A stretch of 64,000 nucleotides of DNA, from the NCBI GenBank assembly GCA_009773375.1, contig WRPH01000015.1, forward strand, positions 99,417 to 163,416, written 5' to 3'. Of the stretch, positions 47,260 to 55,867 are shown in pieces; position 1 is the first letter of the stretch; each line of letters opens with the position of its first letter. Origin of the DNA: Paracoccaceae bacterium (lineage in GTDB: Bacteria > Pseudomonadota > Alphaproteobacteria > Rhodobacterales > Rhodobacteraceae). A program made the position numbers and the translations under genes. Under the pieces are notes generated by a model that was given only the letters and a program-made list of their open reading frames with translations, made no database searches and was not told the origin of the DNA.

Positions 47260-47838
47260 ATGTCGTCGGCAACCCAACCCATCGGCGTGATAGCGCGGCT
47301 GCTCGACCTTTCGGAACGGCGGGTCCAGCAACAGCAACTGAGCCGCGAGGGCGTGATACCGAAGGCTGAGCGGGGGCAATACGACCTCATCGGCTCTGTG
47401 CGGGGCTATGTGCGCTATCTGCGCGATCAGGCGCTGAAGGCGCAGGCGGGCGCGCCAGACTATGCCGCCGAACGCGCGCGCTTCATCCGGGCGCGGGCCG
47501 ACCTCGCTGAAATGGAAGCTGAAGAAAAGCGCCGCTCCCTGATCGCGGCCGAACAGATCGAAGCTGCCTGGATTGCGGTGCTGGCGCTTGTCAGAACCCG
47601 CCTCTTGGCGCTGCCTGATCGGCTGGCACCACAAGTTTTTGAACAGTCAACCGTCGGAGACACTCGGAACCTGATCCGCGCCGCCATCCGCGAGGTGCTC
47701 GATGATCTCGCACAGCCAGACATTGAACTTGAAGCTGACATTGACCTTGCAGGGGGCCCCGATCCTGAAGCTGACGGTGGCGAAGGCACTGGCAGTTCTG
47801 AAGCCTCCGCCCGACCTGACGATCAGCGATTGGGCTGA
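47260..47838 (+). CDS. Terminase small subunit (Nu1-like)
   Basis: N-term HTH (IGVIARLLDLSERRVQQQQLSREGVIPK); helical AERARFIRARADLAEMEAEEKRRSLI; directly upstream of terminase large fragment. Confidence 0.75.
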   Translation: MSSATQPIGVIARLLDLSERRVQQQQLSREGVIPKAERGQYDLIGSVRGYVRYLRDQALKAQAGAPDYAAERARFIRARADLAEMEAEEKRRSLIAAEQIEAAWIAVLALVRTRLLALPDRLAPQVFEQSTVGDTRNLIRAAIREVLDDLAQPDIELEADIDLAGGPDPEADGGEGTGSSEASARPDDQRLG

Positions 47839-47979
47839 TCAGAACCGACGGCTCAGCTCTGAGGCCAGCGCCGAGCCAGGCAAATGGCGCACGAGCCGCG
47901 CGGAATACCAGCGCGGGATCATGGATGCGATCTCGGATCCAGCGGCGGAAACCGTCGTGATCATGTCGAGCAGTCAAAT
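47702..47979 (+). pseudogene. Terminase large subunit (GpA-like), N-terminal fragment truncated by IS
   Basis: LKPPPDLTISDWADQNRRLSSEASAEPGKWRTSRAEYQRGIMDAISDPAAETVVIMSSSQ, then IS sequence (IEPPRVYRR) where the Walker A region is expected. Confidence 0.88.
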
Positions 47980-48030
47980 TGAACCGCCCCGGGTTTATCG
48001 GAGGGCAAAACTCTCGGAGAATTGCCCCTT

Positions 48031-48372
48031 ATGGAACAGACATCAAAGAAGAAGACCGCGAAGCCCTATTCACCCGAGTTCCGCGAGCGTGCGGTGCGGT
48101 TGGCTATGGAACACCGCGATGAGTATCAGAGTGAAGCTGCCGCGCTGACGGCGATCGCGGGTAAATTGGGCTGCTCGCCAGACAGCCTTCGCGTCTGGAT
48201 GCGACAGGTCCAGCGCGATGGCGGCGATCGGCCAGGACCTACCAGCGCTGAGATTGCGCGGATTAAAGAGCTTGAGCGCGAGAACCGGGAGCTGCGGCAG
48301 GCCAATGAGATTCTGCGCAAAGCTTCAGCATATTTTGCGCAGGCGGAGCTCGACCGCCCGTTTCGCAAATGA
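48031..48372 (+). CDS. IS3-family transposase OrfA
   Basis: YSPEFRERAVRLAMEHRDEYQSEAAALTAIAGKLGCSPDSLRVWMRQ...ELERENRELRQANEILRKASAYFAQAELDR. Confidence 0.93.
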   Translation: MEQTSKKKTAKPYSPEFRERAVRLAMEHRDEYQSEAAALTAIAGKLGCSPDSLRVWMRQVQRDGGDRPGPTSAEIARIKELERENRELRQANEILRKASAYFAQAELDRPFRK

Positions 48373-49274
48373 TGGATTTCATTGAGGAATGCCGAGAGGC
48401 ATTCGGGGTCGAGCCGATCTGCAGGACACTGCAGTTTGCCCCATCCACTTACTACGACCGGCGCGCCGTTGCGCGCGATCCTGACCGGGCCTCGGCCCGG
48501 GCCAGATCGGACGCGGCCCTAAGCATCAAGATCGATGCTGCCTGGGACACTAACCGCAAGCTCTATGGTGCGCGGAAGATTTGGCACGTCTTGCGACGAC
48601 AGGGGGAAGATGCCGCTCGCTGCACGGTTGAGCGTTTGATGCGCAGCTTGGGGATCAGAGGTGTGGTGCGCGGCAAGAAGGTCATCACCACCAATCCTGA
48701 CACCTCGCAACCCTGCCCGGACGACAAGGTGAACCGCCTGTTCAAAGCGGATCGGCCGAACAAGCTGTGGGTTTCAGATTTCACCTATGTGCCCACATGG
48801 TCCGGGACGGTTTATGTGGCCTTCGTAATTGATGTCTTTGCACGGCGGATCGTCGGCTGGCGTGCCTCAACTTCGATGAAGACCCAGTTTGTCCTCGATG
48901 CTCTGGATCAAGCGATCTGGCAACGAAAAACGCAGGATAACAAGGGCTTGGTGCACCATTCCGACCGCGGATCGCAATACTTGTCCATCAAGTATACTGA
49001 ACGCCTGGCGGAGGCTGAGATCGATCTTTCAGTCGGGACAGTCGGTGACGCCTACGACAACGCCCTCGCAGAATGCGTCATCGGCTTGTTCAAGACAGAG
49101 GTGATCAACCAGATCGGCCCATGGAAATCGATGCGCGAGGTCGAATGGGAAACCCTCAAATGGGTCGATTGGTATAACAACCGCCGCTTGCTCGGCCCCA
49201 TCGGATACGTCCCACCAGCAGAAGCAGAGGAGGCGTTCTATGCAAACATGAACTCACTCGATATGGTCGCTTAG
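48369..49274 (+). CDS. IS3-family transposase OrfB (DDE integrase core)
   Basis: LWVSDFTYVPTWSGTVYVAFVIDVFARRIVGWR; HHSDRGSQYLSIKY; DNALAECVIGLFKTEVI. Confidence 0.95.
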   Translation: MMDFIEECREAFGVEPICRTLQFAPSTYYDRRAVARDPDRASARARSDAALSIKIDAAWDTNRKLYGARKIWHVLRRQGEDAARCTVERLMRSLGIRGVVRGKKVITTNPDTSQPCPDDKVNRLFKADRPNKLWVSDFTYVPTWSGTVYVAFVIDVFARRIVGWRASTSMKTQFVLDALDQAIWQRKTQDNKGLVHHSDRGSQYLSIKYTERLAEAEIDLSVGTVGDAYDNALAECVIGLFKTEVINQIGPWKSMREVEWETLKWVDWYNNRRLLGPIGYVPPAEAEEAFYANMNSLDMVA

Positions 49275-49315
49275 TCGTTGAACAAACCACCCTCCGGTAA
49301 ACTCGGGGCGGTTCA

Positions 49316-50966
49316 GCTGTTAGCGTCAGACCCGTGCCAGCGGCCTTCGGACCAAGGACCAGCACATCGAAGCCCTGATCGTTATCGAGGTGGCTCTGGA
49401 AGCGGTTCACGATCTCTTGGCGCCTGGGGATGGCGGTCGAGCCGTTAATCAGATCAACGTGCTTGAGGCCATAGCGCAGCTTTAGCAGCTCGATGAAGCG
49501 GAACTGCATATTGACGTGTTCGATGAAAACCAGAACCCGCTCCTTGCGGGCATGGATGTCATCGAGGATCTCGAAACACGCCTTCAGTCGCCCCGAAAGA
49601 TCGATGAATTCATCGGCATTCTCGATAGCTGTGATAGCGGGATGCACCGACACCGAGCGGATGTGGTGCAGCATCTTGAGCGCCGCCCCTTTCGTTCCTG
49701 TTGCCAGCTTGTCTCTTGCCCGCTCGTAGGCCTCGGCCTGTTCGTCTGGCATAACGCGGGGATGCAGGATCCGCGTCTTTCCAGGCAGTTCCCTCGCCAC
49801 GTCCTCTTTGAGCCGCCGCAGTGCCATCGGGGGGAGGCCGTCATGTTCTTTGAAGACGAAGTCGTAAAGCAGCTGCAGCCTGCCTTCCTCGGGCGTGCTG
49901 TAGAGCTTCCTGAACTCTGTCAGTGGCACCAGTCGCCCAGGAATGAGCTGTTCGAGAATGGCCCAGAGGTCGGTTGTCGAATTCTCGATGGGCGTTCCTG
50001 TCAGACCGATGCGGAAGTCTGCATTCATCGCCATGCCAGCTATGGCCCGTAGGGAGCCTGGATTCTTGAGCGCTTGAATTTCGTCAAAGACCAGCGTCGA
50101 GAAGCGGATAGCGCCCAAGGAGTGCTGATAGTTCGTCAGCGTCGTGTAGGTCGTCAGCAACCAGTAATTATGGCCAACCCCTGACGCGATGGCTTCATGC
50201 AGAAAGGAGAGGTTCAGATGTTCTTCGCCATCAAGAGTATCCTTGCCGTTGGCGCCGCTGTGACGCCGTGCTGATATCCCACTGCCATAAAGCCTGATCA
50301 GATGTCCCAGGCCACCTGGGGTCAGGTGACGATCGACTTCTTCCTCCCAGTTTCTGAGGAGCGAAGTCGGGGCCACAATGAGGATAGGCCCCTTGGGTTT
50401 GGCGGCCTGCTGCGCCAACTGGGCCTTGAGCCAGGCGAGGAAAGAGATCGTTTGGAGTGTTTTGCCGAGCCCTTGTTCGTCGGCGTTCAGGATGCCAGGG
50501 AGACCTGATTTCCAGGCTTCGACCTGCCACTTGAAGCTTTCGACCTGGTGGCCTTTCAGTTTTGTCGTGATGTTCTCAGGCACGACGACAGGGATCAATG
50601 CCTTGCGGGGTTCAACCTTGGCTCGCCACTGAACCTGCTCGAGGTTCTCTTTGACATCCAGGATGATCGGGCCCGTGCTGACGGCCTCGGGTTCGGGAGC
50701 GGGTTCCGCGTCATACTCTGGTTCAGGTTTGCCCTCTTGTTCATCGATCAGGGTTTGGATCTGGCGGCGGATCGCACGTTCAGTCGTGGGCGAAGCAGCA
50801 ATATGCTCGCCATCAAATTCAACGCTTTCGCTGCCCTCGCTGATGGCTTGCTGGATCTTCTCTTCGATGACTTCCAGCTGCTCGACAGGCAGCCCCTTGA
50901 TGAGGCGTGCGACGTTCTCTCCGAAGACTTCTGGCAACCACGTGGTGTGTCCGTCGTCGAATGATT
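49316..50966 (-). pseudogene. SNF2-type helicase, internal fragment truncated at both ends by IS elements
   Basis: LNADEQGLGKTLQTISFLAWL; LIVAPTSLLRNWEEEV; TLVFDEIQALKNPGS; GLTGTPIENSTTDLWAI; VLVFIEHVNMQFRFIELL; VLGPKAAGTGLTLTA then IS TIR. Confidence 0.85.
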
Positions 50967-51019
50967 TGGAACATACGGCGTGACTTTGGAGCGGAGAGTT
51001 GGGGCTCATCGGGTTTAGA

Positions 51020-52000
51020 TTATGCTGCTTGAGTCTGGTGGTTCAAGCGGCGGTTTTGAATGGTTTGCAGTTTGATGCGCCTCCTTTCAGCCAGGATGGT
51101 TTCGCCGCGGCCGAAGTAGACGTCAGCCGGGGTGAGGTTGCCGATACTCTCGTGGTAGCGATGGTTGTTGTAGTGGTCGATGAAGGCGGCGATGGCGGCT
51201 TCAAGTTCCCCTTCGAAGAAGTAGTTTTCCAGCAGGATGCGGTTCTTCAGGGTCTGGTGCCAACGCTCGATTTTGCCCTGGGTCTGGGGATGCATCGGCG
51301 CTCCGCGAACATGTTTCATGCCCTTGTCCTCGAGGTATTCGGCCAGATCCCCCGCAATATAGGACGAGCCATTGTCACTCAGCAGGCGCGGTTTGTGCAG
51401 AACCCTGGCACTGTCACAGCCTGATGCGGCAAGGGCGATGTCGAGCGTGTCGGTGACATCCTCGGCCCGCATGTTGCCGCAGAGTTTCCAGCCGATGACG
51501 TAGCGGGAGTAGTCGTCGAGGATCGTAGACAGGTAAAACCAGCCCCAGCCGATGACTTTCAGATAGGTAAAATCAGTCTGCCACTTCTGGTTTGGCGCCG
51601 TCGTCTTGTCCTTGAACTCATCCGCAGCCTTGATGACGACGTAGGCGGGGCTGGTGATGAGGTCGTGGGATTTGAGCAGGCGGTAAACTGAAGCCTCTGA
51701 CACAAAATACTTTTCTGTATCAGTGAACCTCACGGCTAGTTCGCGCGGCGACAGTTCGGGCTCCTCGAGCGCCAGGTCCAGGATCCGATCCCGCACCGCA
51801 TCGGGGATGCGGTTCCAGACCCGGGAAGGGGAAGAGCGCCTGTCCTCCAACCCCTCGGGCCCATGTTCGACGAAGCGGTCATACCACCGGTAAAACGTGG
51901 TGGGTGGGATGCTGATCTTGGCCAAGGTGCGCCTGACAGGCAGATGCGACTGCTCCACCAGCCGGATGATTTCGAGCTTTTCAGCGGCGGGGTATCTCAT
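51020..52000 (-). CDS. IS3-family transposase OrfB
   Basis: QKWQTDFTYLKVIGWGWFYLSTILDDYSRYVIGWKL; LLSDNGSSYIAGDLAEYL; GKIERWHQTLKNRILLE. Confidence 0.93.
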   Translation of the reverse strand: MRYPAAEKLEIIRLVEQSHLPVRRTLAKISIPPTTFYRWYDRFVEHGPEGLEDRRSSPSRVWNRIPDAVRDRILDLALEEPELSPRELAVRFTDTEKYFVSEASVYRLLKSHDLITSPAYVVIKAADEFKDKTTAPNQKWQTDFTYLKVIGWGWFYLSTILDDYSRYVIGWKLCGNMRAEDVTDTLDIALAASGCDSARVLHKPRLLSDNGSSYIAGDLAEYLEDKGMKHVRGAPMHPQTQGKIERWHQTLKNRILLENYFFEGELEAAIAAFIDHYNNHRYHESIGNLTPADVYFGRGETILAERRRIKLQTIQNRRLNHQTQAA

Positions 52001-52404
52001 TCGTGGTCGCCCCCAGCCCCGGTCATGTTTTTTTTGAGCAGACGGTTTTCAAGGCTGAGATCGGCCACCAGTTCCTTGAGCGCCAATGCCTCAGCGCGCA
52101 GGTCTTTGACCTCGCCGCTGTTCGCTTGGCGGGCTGTGTCACCGGCCAAACGCTTCTTGCCAGCCTCGAGGAATTCCTTCGACCAACTGTAATACAAGCT
52201 TTGGGCAATGCCCTCCTTGCGGCACAGTTCGGCAATGCTGTCCTCGCCACGAAGGCCGGACAGCACGATCCGGATCTTCTCTTCGGAAGAATGCAACTTG
52301 CGCGTCGCGCGTCGGATATCCTTCACGACCTGCTCGGCCGGGGCCTTCGTCGTCACGGTCTTCTTCATCATCTTCAACTCCAACTGGGTAAAGATGAGCC
52401 GCAA
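51997..52404 (-). CDS. IS3-family transposase OrfA
   Basis: EEKIRIVLSGLRGEDSIAELCRKEGIAQSLYYSWSKEFLEAGKKRLAGDTAR. Confidence 0.9.
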   Translation of the reverse strand: MRLIFTQLELKMMKKTVTTKAPAEQVVKDIRRATRKLHSSEEKIRIVLSGLRGEDSIAELCRKEGIAQSLYYSWSKEFLEAGKKRLAGDTARQANSGEVKDLRAEALALKELVADLSLENRLLKKNMTGAGGDHE

Positions 52405-52438
52405 ACTCTCCGCTACGCAATCATACTAAACTGTTCCA

Positions 52439-54293
52439 AAGGCGCTGATGGCGGACAATCGAAAGGACGGGGGATGCGATTGCCAAGCTCAGCCTGATCT
52501 GGCTTGGCCTGACCAATCGCCTCACGGCGGCGGTCGCGCCTGCGCTGGAATCCATCGCCAATGCGCTTGGCGATGCGGCCCGTGGCACGGGTGTTCTGGG
52601 TGAGGCGATCACGGCGGTCTTTGACAATCTCGGCCGGCTGACAACCTATGCCGCAACTTTTGCCACGGTTATGGCCGGGCGCTGGGTCGCGGGGCTGGTG
52701 GCGGCCGCGTTGTCGGTCAAAGGCCTGGCAACCGGGCTGGTGGTGTTGCGCGGCGCTTTGATCCGCACGGGGATCGGCGCGCTGATCGTTGGTGCGGGGG
52801 AGTTGGTCTATCAGTACACGCAACTGGTTGGCAAAGTCGGTGGTGTGGGCGCGGCTTTTGGCCTCTTGCGCGATGTCGCGGCGGAAGCCTGGGATCGCCT
52901 CGCCCTTGCAGCTACAGCCGCGTGGTCGCGGGTTGAAGCCGGCTGGGCCAATGCACAGGCGGGCATTTACGATGGGCTGCAATCGGCGCTGACGGCTGTC
53001 ACGGGCTGGGGAAATTCTACGGTCGGGACCTTCCAGGGCGCTTTTGACGCGGTGAAGGCGATCTGGGGCGCGCTGCCGCAGGCGATGGGGGATTTTGCCT
53101 ATCAGGCGGCGAACGGGCTCATCGGTGGCATCGAGTCGATGCTGAACGCGGTGGTCACGCGCATCAATGGGTTCATTGAAGGGCTGAACGCGGCGCTGGC
53201 CCTCCTGCCAGACTGGGCGACCGGTGAGGCTGGCCTGAAGATCGGCACCTTGGAGGCGGTGGATCTTGGCGGGATTACAAATCCCTTCGAAGGCGCAGCC
53301 TCAGCCGCAGGCACGGCGGCGGCTGAGGCCTTCCGTGCGGCCATGAGCACGACCTACATTGAGGCCCCTGATCTCTTCGGGGGCATGGCCGAGGCGGCCC
53401 GTGGCCGCGCGGCGGGTTACGGTGAGGCGGCCGGCATGCTGTCAGAGGCTGCCGCCCGCCCAATGGCCGCCTGGGAAACCCTCAAGGCAGCAATCACCGG
53501 CGCAGGGACAGAGGGCGAAAACGCGCTGAACGGCGCGGCCGCGGCGGCTGGTGCGCTCTCAGACGGGTTTGAAGATGCTGGCCAAGCCGCAGGTGGAGCA
53601 GGCGGCACCGCCAAAAAGGCTGCCGAAGAGGCGGCAACTGGCTGGGCACAGGTCACGAAATCCCTGGCTGACTATGCCAAAGGCGCGATGGATTGGGGCA
53701 AAGGGCTTGGCGAGACGCTGACGTCGGCCTTCTCCTCGGCGGAAAGCGCCTTCCGACAGTTTGTGACGACCGGCAAGTTTGACTTCAAATCGCTGGTCTC
53801 CTCGATCTTGGCGGACCTTGCTACACTTGCCTTCAAGAACGCGGTTTTGGGCCCCTTGGCCTCAGCGCTTTCCGGCGTCTTCGGCGGTGGGATCTTTGGC
53901 GGTGGGGCAGCGGCTGCCGCAAACCCCATGGTGACTGCGAGCATCTGGCATGCGGGCGGCATGGTCGGTGCGGGCGCGCCGATACGGGCGGTGCCAGTCA
54001 CCGCATTTGCAGATGCCCCTCGGATGCATTCGGGCGGCAGGGCGGGGCTTCGGCCAGATGAGGTTCCTGCAATCCTGCAAAGGGGCGAGCGTGTGCTTAA
54101 CCGTCGTGAGGCGGCTGGGTATGGACGAGGTGCCAGCGCTGGCACCGGCGTGACGGTGAACATCGACGCGCGCGGGGCGCAGGTGGGCGTGGCCGAGCAA
54201 ATCGATGCACGGCTGCGGGCGGCTATCCCAGAAATCGCCCGCATCGCGAAGGAGAGCGTGGCCGACGGCCGACGCCGGGGTCAGGTGATCTGA
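52439..54293 (+). pseudogene. Phage tail tape measure protein, 5'-truncated
   Basis: Frame is open upstream of the listed ATG (RTIERTGDAIAKLSLIWLGLTNRLTAAVAPALESIANALGD...) up to the IS boundary; Ala/Gly-rich tape-measure composition. Confidence 0.8.
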
Positions 54294-54294
54294 G

Positions 54295-54882
54295 ATGGCA
54301 ATTCCTGTCTTGCCGCTGACGCTCGTGTCCTCGCTCGAGCGGCGGCTCGTCACCTCAGTGGCAGAGGCGCGTTCTCCGTTCACCGGCACCTCCCAGATCC
54401 AGGACTGGGGCGCCTCCTGGTGGGAATACCAGATCGAAATGGCGGTGACCCAAGGGGCCAAGGCCCGGCGTCTTTCCGCCTTCTTCGCCGCGCTTGGTGG
54501 CCTCCGGGGCCGGTTCCTCTTTCCCGATCCCTCGATCGAAGTGCCGGTGGCGGCGGGCAATCCTTATGTCACCGAGGCGCAGGTGGCGGGAGCCACCTCT
54601 CTGCGCACGGCAGGTTGGGGGCTTGGACTTCGCGCGGGGGATTTCTTCCAGCTCGGATCGGACGCAACCGCTCGGCTTTACCAAGTAACCGCAGACGTCA
54701 CGCCATTCGGAAGTGAGGCGGTGATCAGCTTTGTGCCGCCGCTCAGGGCCTCGGTCCCAGTAGGCACGCTGCTTGGTCTTGATGCCCCGTCGGTCCTTTT
54801 GCGGCTGATGGCACCGGTTCCCTCGGTCATCGGCCGGGCAGATCAGCACCGCTTTACGATCTTGGCGCGGGAGGCGCTCTGA
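54295..54882 (+). CDS. Phage distal tail protein (hypothetical, GTA/tail-tip type)
   Basis: Position after tape measure; DWGASWWEYQIEMAVTQGAKARRLSAFFAALGGLRGRFLFPDP. Confidence 0.65.
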   Translation: MAIPVLPLTLVSSLERRLVTSVAEARSPFTGTSQIQDWGASWWEYQIEMAVTQGAKARRLSAFFAALGGLRGRFLFPDPSIEVPVAAGNPYVTEAQVAGATSLRTAGWGLGLRAGDFFQLGSDATARLYQVTADVTPFGSEAVISFVPPLRASVPVGTLLGLDAPSVLLRLMAPVPSVIGRADQHRFTILAREAL

Positions 54883-55442
54883 TGAGCCGCGATCTCACGG
54901 TCGCCTTCGCCACTGCGCTGGCCGATCAAAGCCTGCGGCCCGTCATCTTCTTCGAAGGACAGTTTGCCACGGGCTGGGTGCGGATTTGGTCTGGCCTTGG
55001 GTCTGTGACTTGGAACGGACAAACTTGGGCCGGGGCTGGTTCGCTGCTCGGCCTCGGGGGCATTGATGAGACCGGCGAGGTTGTGGCCGGGGGCACGGCC
55101 GTGTCACTTTCTGGCGTGCCGCTGGATCTGGTGCAAATGGCGATCGAGGAAGCACGCCAAGGCCTGCCAGGGCGCATCTGGCTGGGGCTTCTGGCCGAGA
55201 ATGGCAGCATCATCGCTGATCCGGTTCAGGCCTTCTCCGGTCGGCTCGATGTCCCAGAAATCAAGGATGATGCCGACACCTGCACGATCACCATCAGCTA
55301 TGAAAGTCGGCTCATTGATCTGACCGTGGCGCGGACCTGGCGTTACACCCATGAAAGCCAGCAGGTCCTCTTCGCGGGCGATCTCGGCTTTGAATACGTC
55401 ACCGCGATCCAGGATCGCGAGATCACCTGGGGACGGGGATGA
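54882..55442 (+). CDS. Phage tail assembly protein (DUF2163-like region)
   Basis: Position; EGQFATGWVRIWSGLGSVTWNGQTWAGAGSLLGLGGIDETGEV. Confidence 0.65.
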   Translation: MSRDLTVAFATALADQSLRPVIFFEGQFATGWVRIWSGLGSVTWNGQTWAGAGSLLGLGGIDETGEVVAGGTAVSLSGVPLDLVQMAIEEARQGLPGRIWLGLLAENGSIIADPVQAFSGRLDVPEIKDDADTCTITISYESRLIDLTVARTWRYTHESQQVLFAGDLGFEYVTAIQDREITWGRG

Positions 55443-55852
55443 TGCACCCCCGCATTGAGCACTGGGAACACCTGCTTGCGGCGGCGATCGACGCCGCACG
55501 GGCAAAGCCCTTCGTCTGGGGCGTCCATGACTGCCCGACCTTTGCTTTTGAGACACGCATGATCCTGACCGGTGGCGAAGATATCGCGGCCCTTTGGCGC
55601 GGTCGCTACACCACGGCGCTCGGCGGCGAGCGTGTGATGCGCCGTCTGGGCTGGTCCTCGCTTGAGGAGATGGGCTACGCGCTCTTGGGCGAGCCACGCC
55701 CGTCTGTGCTTCTTGCCCAACGCGGTGACATCGTCCTGGCCAATACTGGTCTTGGCTTTGGCGTCTGCTCGGGAGCCCAAGCAGTCGGGATGGCACCCGA
55801 AGGCCTCGTGACCGTTCCACTGACCTCTTGCCGACTTTCCTGGCCCATCTGA
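55439..55852 (+). CDS. DUF6950-like (NlpC/P60-like) phage tail protein
   Basis: FVWGVHDCPTFAFETRMILTGGEDIAALWRGRYTTALGG...RGDIVLANTGLGFGVCSGAQAVG. Confidence 0.7.
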   Translation: MMHPRIEHWEHLLAAAIDAARAKPFVWGVHDCPTFAFETRMILTGGEDIAALWRGRYTTALGGERVMRRLGWSSLEEMGYALLGEPRPSVLLAQRGDIVLANTGLGFGVCSGAQAVGMAPEGLVTVPLTSCRLSWPI

Positions 55853-55867
55853 CCTCGGAACCACGCC

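Larger units (their letters stand above)
47980..49315 (+). mobile_element. IS3-family insertion sequence, copy 1
   Basis: TIRs TGAACCGCCCCGGGTTTATCGGAGGG / TGAACCGCCCCGAGTTTACCGGAGGG (right arm reverse-complemented); orfA and orfB inside. Confidence 0.9.
50967..52438 (-). mobile_element. IS3-family insertion sequence, copy 2 (different subgroup)
   Basis: Related ends TTTGGAACA...GCGGAGAGTT.GGGCTCATC and its reverse complement GATGAGCCGCAAACTCTCCGC...CTGTTCCAAA. Confidence 0.8.

Noticed and set aside
48360-48380. Programmed frameshift in IS copy 1
   Set aside because: OrfA/OrfB overlap (AAATGATGG) is normal for IS3 elements; no strong slippery heptamer visible.
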